DNA of 64,000 bases from Campylorhamphus procurvoides (GCA_013396655.1 WBMV01000084.1:464328-528327); one strand, 5' to 3'; shown: positions 24,101 through 38,400, counted from the stretch's first letter. Notes: a model not told the origin generated them from the letters alone. A program made the numbers and translations.

Positions 24101-27100
24101 TCCTAAACTCACAGTCTTGGAAACATATCCACAACACTGATTGCTTTGGATGTACATGTTAGTGGGATATGCTTGTGAGTAAATAAATACACCTGCTTAC
24201 TAGCCCTTTACCATTCAGACTTAAAACTAGGTGCTATAGAGGGTTAAGTGACGTGTGAAGAGACATTCCTTTCGGTCTCTGTATATCTCCAAGTAGTCTG
24301 TGACCAAACTCTGCCATTTACAAGGTGTATTTTACATAAGCTTTCTAAAAAATAGTATGAAGGAGGACAAATTCACTTGCAATGTGAACATTGATTTGTT
24401 GAGGTTTTTAATACATGGGCTAGTGAACAAAATCCCCCCAAAATTTGGTTTAATAACTCAACAAGCTAACTACCAACAAATTATGCACAGGTTGTCTACT
24501 ATTTCCTGATTATGTTTCATATCAAAGTAAAATAATTTTCTTTTAAAGATGCAGTCAGAGCAGTGTTGTGTTCATAGTCAGGCTTTTCATAACCAAGCAA
24601 AATGGTAATTTGGATATAGTATCCATAGTAGTACTTTTTGCAAAGCCAAACATTATCTAGCATTAAAATTTCCAGACAAAAACACAGTTAAAAATGTGTA
24701 AAACTAGACATCTAGATATCAGAGAAAAACACCCTGATTTTGAAACTGGGTAAGATACTTAAAAACCGCATCAACAGCAACAAAATTATGCCTGTGGCTA
24801 TTACTCTACAAATAATAGGATGCCAAGGAATCCGATTAATTTCAGAGTTAAATTAACTACACAGGCAGCTACCATTAACATTCAGGTTTGAAATACTAAT
24901 GCTCTTAGTACTGTGTCATAAATTGCATACACAAATAATGTTTTTCATAACATGGCACAGTCTTAAAGTTCCTTGCAATTTCATAGATTTTTCTGGCATT
25001 ATATAGCCGTAATAGCCACTTCCCAAATATACTGAGAGGGGAATGAGGTTAACACAATAATACACTGCCATCTCTGTATTGTCCACATAATGGAATATTG
25101 GAAAAAAAAATCTTAATTATTAAATTCAAGGGTCTAACACCATGGTATTTGTCACATGTCCAGTTAGGTTATGTTTCCAGTTCTGACTTCATTTCCAATG
25201 AACCAAAGCAGCAGCAGGTGCTGTGTATGCCTAAATGAAATCCAGCAACTCTCCTCAAGTTCCTTTTGCTTCCATCTCCCAAAATTCTCAGAACAAAAGC
25301 CAGCAGCAGGGGCTTCACAAACTGTTGGGTTTTTTGCCTCTTTTAAAAGAAGGTGCCAGATGGGACCAACACCCAAATTGTTAGAATCTTTGCCCAAGAT
25401 GGGTAACACCCTGTGCTTGGTCCCAGTGAATGTGCTTCCTTCTTATTAATGTTGACTGCATTCGTTGCGAGCAAAAAAAGCACTCCAAACTGAAGTTGTT
25501 CCATGCCTGAGAAAGAATAGTGCTCTTAGAGTTCAGACAAAACTTAGCTAGAATGTGTTTTCTGTATTTGTAATTCATTCACAGGAAGCATTTAAGCAAG
25601 TCATTCTACTGCTTGGAAACCCATACAAACCCTGAAAAGGATTTAACTTGTCAGAACATACAAGAGAAAGATTACATCATGGCAACACAATGCAAAAAAC
25701 ATCATGAAACATTGAGATTTTCTGAATCTTTACTGTAGCCTGAAAATGCTAGTGGTACTGAATTTATTGCCAAAATCGTCATCATGTTCCCCACCCCTAG
25801 TTCTTCCTGCTTCCAATTCCTTGAGGTGCACTCAGTCTTGAAAAGAAAAAACCCAGAACAGAACAGGCTTGATGATATTCTATCAGAACAAAGCTTATCT
25901 AAACTAGCATTTACTGTAGTCATAGCCAAAGATAGGGGTTTTTTTTGCTTGTGGACAATTTCATTTCATGGAAAATGGCCTGAGGAATGAAATGGTTCAC
26001 TGTAAACATCTTATTGCAAGAGGACAGAAACAACATATACACAAAGATCTAAACATAGTATCTAAACACTTTCCCCAAAGCCAGCAGTAATGTCTAACAA
26101 GTCTGTGTAACAGCTCATATCATCATTGTGAGATATTTAAAAAACATGATAAACTAAAAGAATATGTAAAGCGCCTGCAGTCAGCATTCTTAGACAGCAA
26201 GTACCATTTTCTGCCAATCAACATGGTAAAGAACTATTAGGTAGCAAACTTAGCACTTGGGTAATTTCACTAATATCAACAGAATTTTATTTGCTTATAA
26301 CTGAGTTGATTTTGGCCCTGCAGTTTGTAATATACACTGATTAATTGCAAATGGAGAATTTACTGCTGCATTACACAGAAAAATGAAGTGATTCAGGAGC
26401 TTACATTGAGCAAAAGAATCTACAGTGAGTAGTGACTCTCTTCAGCTTCCACAATGAACGAAGTTATACTATATCAACATGTTCAGCACCCTCTTAATTT
26501 CTTCTGAATAAGTTAGTCACAAAAAAGTATTGAATGGGATTTTTTTTTAATTTACAAAAAGAAGTTATCCCAATTAGACTCAGTCTGGCAAGGTGACTGA
26601 TGCTGCATTCTACCTTAGAAACACCTTGCACATAGATGTAACAAACACTCCTGTTCCTACAGACAACAGACAGAAACATTTTCCCATGATACTGGAAGAC
26701 CACTAATATAGAATAGTAAAAATAAATAAACAAACTGAGCTATGGGTTTTGCTAGTCAGTACTTTTATCACTCTTTCTGTAGGAGTCTTACAGTGTAACA
26801 GTGATACTTGACCCACTATGTACCCTCTCAGTGAACATTTATATTCTGCTAACCTTGGTTTTCCATACAATGTTTTGTGCACTCTAGAATGCATATTCCC
26901 TCCTTGACTTGCTTTTCATGCACCTGTTGAGCTCAGAAACACATGCACATAAACTTAGTGCCAACACTACTGAGGAGGTCGTACAGAAGCTTTCATCCTC
27001 CACATTAATGTATTGTCGTGTCATCAAAATGAACTGGGAGAAAATGTATTATTCACTCAGGAAGGTATGTCATTACTGCTGAATGCATTTCCTCAAATCT

Positions 27101-27647
27101 ATTGTATGAATACTTTTAACAGTTAATCTCTGTATTCCTTAATTTTGATTTATTTTTCAAAGTTTCTCTTCGGCTGAGATTAAAATATACACGTTCATCG
27201 TATGAACTTCTTGAGATTCTGATAAAAACAGATGACAGATATAGAATGTTTTCATCTTGAAAATCATTGCTCAGACTTAGAATGAAAAACAGCATATGTC
27301 TGTCTCAATGCTGTTACACATTCATCTTGCCTTACATCTCACTGAGTCTTTGTGGACCTGCACACTGAATTCACACCAATAGATCATCATTTGGTCATTC
27401 TGTCAGCCAGACAGGCCTTTGTCTCTTTCTCCCTTGTCAGCTTGAGAGTTAATGACACAACTGCAGTGTGCTGCTACAGTTTGTGTATTTGTCTTGTAAA
27501 AATTCAGAGGCAAAGGCAGAGCAGCAGTTTCCATTCTAAAAAAAGAGAGACTTCCCACATTTAACAAGACTTGAGTCAGTTTAGTTCTGTGGGAGTCCTG
27601 ACATGAGTAGCACTGGTAAGCAAGTCAGGTACCCAAACAAACAGCAG
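24101..27647. other. Non-coding DNA, nothing recognised
   Basis: AT-rich, no exon or named repeat. Overlapping frames on both strands near 25164-25449 are mirror images of one low-stop stretch and show no domain. Confidence 0.5.
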
Positions 27648-28539
27648 TGCAGTGAGCTGACCCTGGGTGCACACGAGGTGCCCATCAGAGCTGCTGGGAC
27701 TCCCCTCTTCAGCTGGATGGTGAGAGAAAACACAGTGAAAGGCTCATGGGTTGAGACAAGGGCAGGGAGAAATCACTCACCAACTACCACCGTGGGCAAA
27801 ACGGGCTTTACTAGAGAATTAATTTAATTTACTACCAATTAAAACAGAGTAGGGTAATGAGAAGTTAAACCAAATCTTAAAAAAAACATGTTCTGCCCAT
27901 CTTTCCCTTTTTGTGAATGCCACTTCCAGGTTGTCTCCCTGCTCTCCCCAGCAGGAGAAGGGGATGGGGAATGCAGGCTGTAGTCACTTCATCACAGGTT
28001 GTCTCTGCTGCTCCTTTCTCCTCACTCACTTCCCCTCCCATGGGAGACAGTTCTTTACAAGATGCTCCAGTGCGGGTCCCTGCCTTGGGGGCCAGTCCTT
28101 CAGGAACAGGCTGCTCCAGCGTGGGTCCTGCCAGCAAACCTGCTCCAGCATGGGCTCTTCGTGGGCTCACAGCCTCCTCCAGACGTTCCTCTGCTCCAGT
28201 GTGGGGCCCTCCTGGGACTACAGGGCCATCTGTGCTCCTCTGTGGATCTCCCAGTGCTCCTGCTCCCGCTGCTTGCTGCCTCACCTGGGGGTCTGCAGGG
28301 TTGTTTCTGTCACCTGTGCTGTCATTCCTCTCTCTGACTGTGGCTGCACAGTGTGTCTTGTCTCCCTTCTTAAACACATTATCCCAGAGGTGCTACCACT
28401 GCCACTGATGGCTCAGCCAGCAGTGGGTCCATCCTGGAGCTGGCTGGCATTGGCTATATTGGACTTCCAGCAGCTTCTCACAAGACCCACCCTTGTATCC
28501 CCATCTGCTACCAAAACCTTCCCATGCAAACCCAATACA
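27648..28539 (+). mobile_element. Avian LTR-like repeat, plus strand
   Basis: Plus-strand copy of the family at 12684-13701. It starts TGCAGTGAGCTGACCCTGGG. The GGGCAAAACGGGCTTTACTA block (27794) and GAGTAGGGTAATGAGAAG (27848) follow. Next are about four imperfect GCTCCAGYRTGGG units (28060-28215), then TTCTTAAACACATTATCCC (28370) and CAGTGGGTCCATCCTGGAGC. It ends CATGCAAACCCAATACA. Several long overlapping frames (up to 224 codons) cross it on both strands. They follow the family's GC-rich composition and should not be annotated as genes. No internal viral sequence adjoins and I could not identify a target-site duplication. Confidence 0.72.
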
Positions 28540-29041
28540 TGCCCAAATATTGTATATCAACCTGTGCCTTCTCCTGATTTTCTCTAACTGCAAGTACCAG
28601 AAACCACTAAATAATCTTTAAAAAGTAGTTCCTCAGGAAAATCATCATATATAGACAGTCAAACCAAAAAAGCTGTTTAGCAGTATTTCATAGTCAGTTT
28701 GCCATCATCTTTGGACTGCATACCTAAATTAAAATTAAGTTCAAAAAAACCTAGAGATGTCAGTGTTATATGATTTTTAAAAGCATTCCAGGGAAAACAG
28801 CAGTTATTCACTTTAAGAGCCCAAATAATTCTGTCCACATATAACACATTCTTGCTTACATCCCCTGGCAGCTTTAGACACTAATGAGTCTGTCCTTCAT
28901 ACTTATAGTTTTTCCTTTCAGTAAAGCCTAGCAAAAGTGCACATAAATCACCAAAGGGTTTCTTGTACTGACCTACACATTTAAATTCAGGAATTGTGAG
29001 ATTCTGAAGAGCAAACATTAAAAAAATATTTCACTCCTCTG
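28540..29041. other. Non-coding DNA, nothing recognised
   Basis: AT-rich spacer between the LTR-like repeat and the coding-like ORF. No poly(A) signal close behind the ORF stop is obvious on the minus strand. Confidence 0.5.
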
Positions 29042-29458
29042 TTAGAGCGAAAAAATACAGATCAACAACAGCAGCTGCAAACTGTAGAGCAAGTTCTGAG
29101 GAAGAGGTGGGGCAGGGAAGGGTGAGGAGGAGAGCTGGCAGTGCCCCAGGTGTAGGGAGTTGGGGGGGAATGTCCCCAGCTGGGGTGAGGTGCTGGCAGG
29201 CTCAGCTGGAGGAGCCAGAGCAGTGTCCAGGGGGCTGGAGAGCAGAGCTGCTGTGGTGCTCAGTTCTTCTCCTAGACTGAAGAGTTTGGGTGGCCTGATG
29301 GGCTGGACATCACTGGGAGTCCTCTTCTGAAGTTTGGTATGGTTGTGTGTACTCTTCTGCTTCTTCTTGTAGTCATTTGGGTTCTTGCTCTCCTTGGCCT
29401 GGTGTTTCTCTAAGTACCAAGTGATGACCATTTTGTTTTTAGGAGCTGCTGGCTGCAT
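29042..29458 (-). CDS. Coding-like ORF, 138 aa, unidentified
   Basis: The frame begins at ATG 29458 and ends at a stop at 29042-29044. I took this ATG because the longer frame to 29491 would need a GTG start. The first third is rich in lysine and polar residues (KESKNPNDYKKKQK, then RTPSDVQP at about residues 57-64). The second half is proline-, serine- and leucine-rich, and the protein ends in a short hydrophobic LLLLICIF run. Third codon positions are strikingly G/C (about two thirds by my count) in a region that is otherwise AT-rich, which is what a real or recently real coding sequence gives. A pyrimidine-rich stretch ending TTCTCAG lies about 60 bases upstream on the minus strand and could be a splice acceptor. 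I do not recognise the protein. It may be a terminal exon, a processed gene copy or a chance GC island. Confidence 0.35.
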   Translation of the reverse strand: MQPAAPKNKMVITWYLEKHQAKESKNPNDYKKKQKSTHNHTKLQKRTPSDVQPIRPPKLFSLGEELSTTAALLSSPLDTALAPPAEPASTSPQLGTFPPNSLHLGHCQLSSSPFPAPPLPQNLLYSLQLLLLICIFSL

Positions 29459-29491
29459 TGGGGGATTTTTTCCAGTCTTGCAAGTTGACAC

Positions 29492-32400
29492 GCAGCAAAG
29501 TTACTGAGAAGGAATCACTTTGTGAGGAAGTTGGAGAGATAATAAGGTTAGTGACTTCGATCCAAACGGGTTTTTAGCCTATATATGACTGTGTTTTTCA
29601 GGTATTGCCTTAATAATTCTGGGAATTTCAGAGTTTATTTCTTAAGTAATGTTACAACTGATACTATCTAACAGCATGATGAGGTAATTTAGAAACTTGT
29701 GAGCAGTGGACAGAGTAGCCATTATATCAAACTTTAAAAAGGCTTTCTCTTATGTGAACAAAAAGAAAAAAAAATGACCACAAGTTCCCATTTCTTTTTT
29801 TCATTTTTGATTCTCATTCATTTACAGCAGGTAAACTTCTGAAGCACTAATCTGCTGAATTACTACCCCAACAGCAAGCTGCACTGAGCTGTGCTGCTCA
29901 TCTTAATAGGGTGATGACCCCCTTATTTGTGCTTCTAGTTGCCTCATCCTAGGGAAAAAAAAGAGATGTTGGCCCACAGCCATTTGGACTTTTTCTTACA
30001 AGTTTCTGATGAGTGCAGAAGTACAAAATGGATTTAAGTCTCTCAGTACTTGAAGATAAGTACATACATCCAATTTGCAACCCTATTGTGGGAGAGTACC
30101 TTATCTTTTCCAGCTTTTTTTTCTTTTTTTTTTCCTCAGAAGGCTTTCTCCTTTTCTTTTCTAAGCTCTCTGAAGTCATTGTGTTTGTCTTCAAAGTCTG
30201 TGATAATGACTGCTTCCAAGGAAAAGTCTCAAGGAGGGTTGAGATCCTTTAATCTTTGCAGATGTGCAGCTGCTTGTCAGTAGTGGGCTTGTGGCGTTGA
30301 TACTGTTATTTTATTCTTGTCATGAAAGTTTAGTTTAGGATCTATGACTTCCCGGTTGGACAATTAATTTAGAAGTAACGAAATACTGCTGCAGTACAAG
30401 ATAGCTTTATACACATATTAAAAGTTTATACAGCCTGAAACTCTATGTCACAATTCTATACTGCTGCTCCTGCATTGGTGCTTTTATGATACAATAAATT
30501 GTGAAATCAGAGCCCTTATTCTGGTGGAATAAATAGGATAGGAACCTATTTTGATGATAGTGACTTAGTACTGCTGCTGCATGTTAAATTGCCTATTTAC
30601 TAACTTGCCCAGGTGTACCTGCTTCAGCTTCTCAAGTGCCCAGAATGGTGGAGACTCTCAGCCTATGGGGTTTCTTTATGGCCAGGTGGCCTTACTGAGC
30701 TGAATCAAAATGTAGACGAGAGGAGTTACTCATGTCATTACCCTAGTTTTGAGTTATTAACCTAATTGTGGTAACATCCTGTAGTGACATGCTTTAACTC
30801 CCTTCTTCTACTTTATATCTTGGTTAAATAACAGTCATGTACGTGGCTATGAGAGCACGTGAGAAAGAATTTTTTAGGCTGCTCTGGAGGTGGGTTAAGA
30901 AATCACAGATTTCCCTGAAATAGGTTAGAACCCCCCACACTTACTAGTCTGACTTCTAGCTCAATGAGAGAAGGCTTAAAAATTAGTCTTTTTCAGTTCA
31001 TAATAATTAAAACAAAGGAACTATGCTCAGTTACGGATTTGAAATTAACATTTTGGTGAAAGCCAAGATGTATCAGAAACATGGTGTCTCTTTGAAATAA
31101 TCTGGACAAAAGAAGCATGGCAAATTTTTGAACCTCCTGGCAATAGTAAAGCCATTGGTGTTCTCGTGTGATGGAATGGCTCTGATTCAGAGATCCCCTG
31201 AAATGCTTCTCATTGACTCACAGAAGATGAAGTTACAGTAAAACCTCCTGGATGCTGCATTAAGGTCTTTAAATTTTTTGTGTATCAGAGTTAAATAATG
31301 TAAAAACGTTTTCCTAGACATCTAGGTTTCCTCAGAACAGTGTTAAGGTATCAAATAATACATTTTAGTAATAAATTCAAGGACCAGTGTCAACAATTCA
31401 GGGGTAATTTTAGGAATACTGTGAGGTTCATTAAGGCCGAGTCCTCTATGTAGTTTGGTGTGTTCTGTAGTTCTCATATGAGAACAGTTTATATTTGACA
31501 GATGCCACCTAGGGCAGAAGGTGATAGTGGACCTGCACAGCCACGGCCTCATGTATGGTCTGACCTGTGAAACTCAGGAGTTTGGGGTCCTATAAGAGCA
31601 AATCTAATACATGGGGTACTGTTGAACAAGGGATGATATCTTTGTCATTTCTGACCCTTGAACTATTTGAAACCTAAACTATAATTTTATGTAACTTTGG
31701 CATAAGAAAATGTCTTTTTTTCATGTTAAGACACATGAATTGTGTCATGTGAAGTGACTCAAGAGATGACTGAGTAGTATGTAAGCTCTGTGAGAGATGT
31801 CCTTCCTTTATTTAAGGCACAGATCTATTTCTTGATAATTTCTGGTAATGCTGCCCAGCTGTGAGACACAGCCTGTGTCTGGGGAGATGTTTTGCCTGAC
31901 CAAGTAATGCAGGAGTGGGCCCAGAATTGCTGCCCAATTAGTGTGTAGAATACAAGGAACAGATGTAAAATTCCAAACTCAGTGGTCTTACAGTATCGTG
32001 TCAGGTTTTGTAAACCTCAAAGACAAAATTAAGGGTATGAATTTTTCTTTTGTACCTTGCTTTGGTTACAGGTTTTTGCATATGAAATCGTTAAATCTAT
32101 TTGTCATTTTAAAAGCTGGGCAACAAGGAAAAGTTCACATGCTCCTCTGTGAAAACTGCTTAGTCACTTCATGTATTTTTGCCTTTTTTTCCTCCATCAG
32201 TATTTTGTTCTGACAGAGAACTTGTTTGGTTTTTAAAAAAATAGATATTAATTCACATTAAATATTAACATTTTTACTCTGAACAAAGTCATTAAATGAA
32301 TCAGCATAAGAACCGTGAGCACCCTTCCAGATTCACAGATCTTTTAGGTTAATTTAAAAAACCACCACTCCTTCAGTGTCAGATGATGCTGGTGTCCTTT

Positions 32401-35400
32401 TCAACTCATCATCTCAATAAAGTCTTTCAAAGCTTCCCCTAGACAGACACCATGTGGGATCTCACTTCAAGTTTAAACAAATGAGATTGATTTCTGTGCT
32501 GAAACCTTAATAATTTTCCTTGTGAATGCAAAACATTTCTAGTAAACCTGGAATGCATTTTCTGAAACAAAGACTATAGCTAATCACTGGGATGGCTCTT
32601 GCTGTTGGAAATATTGTTTCTGCACTACCTAAAACATATTGCAAAACTCATTTTATTGAATACAAGTCACAGTTACATATGTAATTGTGAGAAAAAATCA
32701 ATAATTATATCTCATGTGACTTCAGTTCTGCCTCCCTGCTTAATGATACCTGGGACATTCACAAGGGACGTCCTTTAGGGAATTTGTCCCTATTGCTGTG
32801 TCTGAAAGGAAGTAGTTATACAAACCTGCAGACCAGAGTTCAAGCAGACTGCTGGGAAATATGTGCTGACTCAGTCCTTAGAAATTCTTGATTTATCTTT
32901 TGATGTGCCCAGAAAAATAATTTGAGTGCAACATCTGCTTCCCTTGAGGGATGTGTTTTTTGCTGGGTTTTCAAGTGAAGTGGGTAAAGTGGGAACTCAG
33001 AAAGTCACTGTTGTGAGCTGATGCAGCTCAGAACCTCATTGCAAATTGGATTGTGTTTTTCCTCTTAAGCATTAGAAAAATGCCTTTTTCTAGAAGACAT
33101 ACTTTTATTTGTCTAAACTGTATGGATTGGATATAAGAATTATTAGAAGAAACTCTCCATCTTCTTTGGTAGACCAGCTACTTAAACCCTTTTTGGCATC
33201 AAAGTCTGAATTTACGTTGCTATGAAGAGGATTAAATCTTTCAGTGGGGAAAACAAAATCTCAAAAGAAGAAATACTGATGTATCAATTTAAAGTAACTT
33301 CTAGATGTTTCTATAGAAGCTCTATATAGCAGAGCATGAAGAATGTCATTAGCAATGGTATGTAACTGCAAATGGAAATAATTTTGCAGTAGCACAGTAA
33401 TAGAGAAGTAAGTGGAATTAATGTGGATGAGGAAATGAGATTAGTCCTCCTAGAAAAATCAGAGAAAATGAATGGATCCATTCAAAGCTATGAAGGGGCT
33501 ATGGGAAAAGTACTGTGTTTCACCTGATGTGGTACTCCTGGAGAAAAAGTTTCTCAAAAAAAGTCTGTTTCTGACATAACTTGTTAGACCTGTGACTCCC
33601 AGATTTGAAGCACCTCGAATCTTGTATAGCTCTGCAACTCTCTTTGTATATGCCAGTCTGAAGCCATAAATAGCTGGATAAAATCTGCCTGTTAATATCA
33701 GTAAGTGGCAATGACAGGGAAACCCAAGAAGAAAGTGCATCTTTTAGCTGAATTAGGCTTTGGATCTAAACTTGGAGAATGGCTTACTTGTTTCAATGGA
33801 GAGATGAGCATTCAGTGCCAAAATTCCTTGCACATCAGGGAAGTTCACATATTTCTCACCTTTCAGTCATGCACTTGTAAAATTTTTATGAGCAATAGTA
33901 GAAGGATGACTAGTATAGATGTATGGAGCTTACAAGAATGATGTATTAGTCTTGCCTCTTACAGCCTGCAATCCAAATTAAACTGACACAACTCATGGAT
34001 AATACTTCCACTCTATACCTGGGCATAGACGTGTGCTTGGTGGAGGTGCATGTGGTGGTTGGTTTGAGGTTGTATTTGATTTGAATTTTGCAATGCAATT
34101 TTTTAAAAGTTATTTTTATTTGTGTGTGTGTGTTTTGCTTTTATATAGGTGAGGGAAAAGTGAAGGTAAAAAGGATGGTGGAGGACAACGGTTTTTCTTT
34201 TGGTGTTCCTATCGTTGACCTTTGAACTAAGAACTCACTATTTCCTCCCCCCTTTCTTTTTTTAATTTGAAGGGAAGGGTGGTGGGACGGGCAATCTGTG
34301 ATCTTTTGGGGAATGATAAAAGTGAGGAGTAGAAGTATCAGAGAAAAGGAGGTTGCTGGATTGCCACAGGGAACAAGATAACTGCTCTGCAAATAGCTGA
34401 GCTAAAGTACGGTTGTTACAGTTTTATCAGAAAAATGGGCTTTTATAAAAAGGGGTGAAAAAAAGGTGAACCAGACTACTATGCATCTCTGTTGTTCAGC
34501 TCCAACGTTAATTTCGATTTAGAATATTTCTGCTGTTTAAATCTTAGGCACGGTATTTTCAGTTCTAAAATCAATAAATGAGCATTGGCAATTTTCTCAC
34601 TCTGTTCAGGACTGTAGCAGGTCATTAAGGTAATTTCCTATTAAAAGTATGTAAAATGTCTGAGAATGAGGGTAGTGGTTACTGTGCAGTGAAGACAGAT
34701 AGACTTAAGGCTGATAAAGCTGGAGTCAGGAAGAGCAGGCTGGTTACTCTCTCTTCGTATTTTTGCCCCTATTTTGATATAGAGCTGATTCTAAATCAAA
34801 TCTGTCCACAAAGTGGCATGCATTTGCCTAGAATGCTTAAAAACTCAGTTGGATATCAAGAGTGATGTAGTTGCAGTAATGATGAAATGAAATATAGCCC
34901 TGTAGAGCCAACCAAATAAATGAAACACAGCGAAAAGTGTCAGAAACAGTAGCTGATCTGTGCTTGAAAGCTGCAGTTGTCTAGTAGAAATATTTGGGAA
35001 GAACTCTATTCCTATACGTTTTCTGCTTACAAAATTTGGCATCTGTATAATCTTTTTGTTGATGTAAGCCCTTGTGTTTTTATTGCTAGGGGTTCTGTGT
35101 AAAAGGAAGACTTGCAATGTTTTCCCTTTTCCTTTGAAATCCTTATTCTTTTGTTATAGACTCTCTTGAAGTGATTAAAAAATGATTTTAGGTAGAAATG
35201 TAACTCCCCAGTGACTCAGCTGTCATGACTCAGTGGTATCCCTTTCTTTTAATTCAGTGAGTCAGACTCTTCATCCCGCAGAACAGCAGCTCAGATGATT
35301 TCTAAAACAACACTTGTTCAGAGCAGGCTTAAAACATTGTAATTATTGTGTGCAGATACCACACACAGCCTTATACAAACAAGACATACTGCTTTAATTT

Positions 35401-38400
35401 TGTGCTCATATTCTTGTTTTAAAGACTACTGAGGAGCTTGTGTTTTCCTTTTAATTTAATTTTATCTTAGAAGCTTGAAAAGCTGGAATGGTGGTAGGAG
35501 TCTAGGCTTCTCTTTGCTGCTTTGTAAATCCTAACTTTCATGATTTAAGTACGTTTAGTAATGGTCAAATAGACCTTTCTCAGGTAATTTAGTTGTCAAA
35601 TTGAGTCTTAAGTATTGAAGAATCTGTTGATAGTCTGATGTGCAGAATCTTCAATAGTCAGCAGTAGTGCTTGTGTTTAGTTGCAAACATAGTGAAGATA
35701 AAATAATCCTGGAAGCAATTACATTATATTTCTTTACACAACTGTTTCGTTGCTTGCGTGCTTTAGATTCATTGGTTTCAGTTTTATGGTTTTAGTAACA
35801 GTGGTACCTCATATATGAAGTTTTTTCAATATCAGACAGGACAAGTATTTTGTGATGAGTTCTACAGTCAGCTGGAAAGTGTGCTGGTTTGGGTTTCCTT
35901 TCCCGCCATATGAATGATTCAACAGAGAGAAATCAGAGAACTTTGGGTCTTTCTATCCAATGGGTATCAAGTCACACCATTGACTCATTTTATCACCGTC
36001 TTGTTAATGTCTAGAGGACACTGTGCTTTGTACTTTCCAGTCACAGAAAATAGGCAAACGTTGTTTGGAATAAGAGGTACAAATAGGAAATGAAATAAGG
36101 AATAATATATTCAGGTTCTACTGGAGAACTCGGTGCCTTTGGCAGGAAATTTGAAATAAACTCTTGGAGTGGTGAGCCCTACTGCGGGTAAAAGGATAGA
36201 TTTGTAATCTTAAGATTATAGCTCAAATGATATGCTTAGAATTTTATGCATCACTTCTTTAATCAGATCAAAATTCTTAAATGTGCTGCTTTTTAGGGTG
36301 TTTTTAGATGCTCCTGCCTAAAGGTTAGTTTTGCACAAGACATAATGAAAATGTAACTCTCCTGTTATTCTTAAAGATAGAGATTGGTTTAAATAAATGC
36401 GAACGTACATTCAGTCCCTTCACCTTTCCAGGGCCATCTTTCATTGAGGACTGGGATTTAAGGAGCAGAACGTGTCTTTCATACTTCATTTTTAGAAAAG
36501 AATACTCTGCTTTTCTGAGCTTTATTAGACTTGTTCCAACCTCTGTGTCAAAGATCTGAGCATTGTGAGGCCTTTAGTATAATCCAGCTGAGTTTAACCC
36601 CTTGTGAGAACGTGCAAAGAGTAATTAAACATCTTTGTTTTTGGTTTGATTGACAGGGTAGGTACTGGGACCTGACTTTGCTCAGTTTCCCATTGAGAGA
36701 GCATCAGAAAACTCTCAAGAGCAACAACAGGAGAATTTTTGCTCCAAGCAGCTAGGAGATGGTTTTCTGTGATGTGAGAACATAAAAAGGAAAGGAGAGG
36801 GGGAAAAAGCAACTTCATCTCTGGCCATCCTCTTTCTCTCTAGTTATAATGTAATTCTAAGTAGTCTCTCAGTTACTTAAAGGTGCAGCCTGAATTCTGC
36901 TGCAAGTAAAGGGGCCCAAAGCTGCAGTTTTTTAGTTTCCCCATTATATCTAGATGTGACTGACTTAGTCTTTGGATTTTAGTGCTGCTACAGGTTTTAT
37001 TTCTGTGTTGGCTGCAGCCAATTCTACTGGAGTGTTGCTGTTCTGAATTTGACAGTACTTTCAGTGGAGCAAATGATGGTCCCCCGCCACCAGCTGCGGG
37101 GGGTTTTCTGGGTGACAAAAACCAAAAGCTGCTGAAGACAGTGTAAACCTGAGGCTTTTCTCCTTGCAGCTTGTTTCAACAATGCTCTAAGCCTACCTAA
37201 GCGATCAAAATTGCTAAGGAAGGCTCAGGAGAGGCAAGCTTTTTCTTTAAGTGGGAGCTTCTAGAAACATTAAGCTCCTTCTGAAGGAGGCTAGAGAAAA
37301 TGTCCTTGAATGCCTTTGAGCAGCTGTAGATAGGCCCTTGTAAACTACTTATCCCTGAGTCCTAATGCTTTGCCTAGAAAGAGCTGATCTGTTGAATCTG
37401 CAACTCTCCTGACAAACTGAAAGAAGAGAAAATAAATAGTTTACAGGAATTACTGTTATTTTACTGCTGTCAACAGGAAAATAGTAATTGTGAATACCTT
37501 ATAGCATCTCTAAAATTGCACGTTTTTTAGAATCTAGGTATCAGTTTTCTTGGTTATTTTTTGAGTTCAGCTAACTGTACTTGCAAAGACAGCATAAATT
37601 CTTCTCACTTCATCTCCTCCCTTTGCAGTGGCATGCACCTATATCAAATCCAGTTCAGTCTTGATCTTTCAGGGATGCCAGCAAGAGATGTGAAGGCATC
37701 AAACACTGCTGTTTATATGGCTGGTGCTTTGGATCCAATTGGGAAAGTTAGAATTAAGGGGGAGGAAGTGGATTCTCGAGAATAAGAACTCCAACTCCAG
37801 TTTTTCTACTAAAAATGAAGCCCACACTTGCCTTTAACCTCAAGGTTTTCTGCTTACTGTTTAAATTAAAGGAGTTAAATTTTCTCGCACTTGTAAACTC
37901 CACATGCAGACTTATTTGCTGACACAGGTAGTTGTAGCTAGGAATGAAAAAGCTGAAGGAGATGAACCTGCAACAGACTAAAGCTTTTTAATAACATGAG
38001 GCCTGCCCTGATAAGGGAAAAAATATTTCATAATTTCTGTACGCATAAACAGTCTGAATTAGCATTTTATGACTAGAGCATTCCCAAACTTCTTATTCTT
38101 GATTTGGAATGTTATTCATGCCTTAATAGTGTTGTGGGGTTTTTGGCTGGTTGTGTTAATTATAGGTAGAATGTTTTTAATCTGATTCAGTGTATGCAGT
38201 CAAAGACAGTAGAAGCTAATGTGGAATGAGCTCTGAGAGAACAGCTGCTCAGCCTGTAGGTTACTGGGGGGATAAAAATGAAGGCTTGTTTTGTTTCTTG
38301 TTTCTTTGTTAGCTTTTCCTAAATGTAAGACATTTAGAGTGCATGAGAAGTGCAACTGAGACCAAAAGTCTTTACATTTCCACCCTCCCCCCTTAATGCT

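Noticed and set aside
27913..28587. 224-codon plus frame, plus overlapping 163- and 112-codon frames and a 166-codon minus frame
   Set aside because: All lie within the LTR-like repeat, whose GC-rich units keep several frames open at once. The related copy at 12684 does not preserve the same frame.
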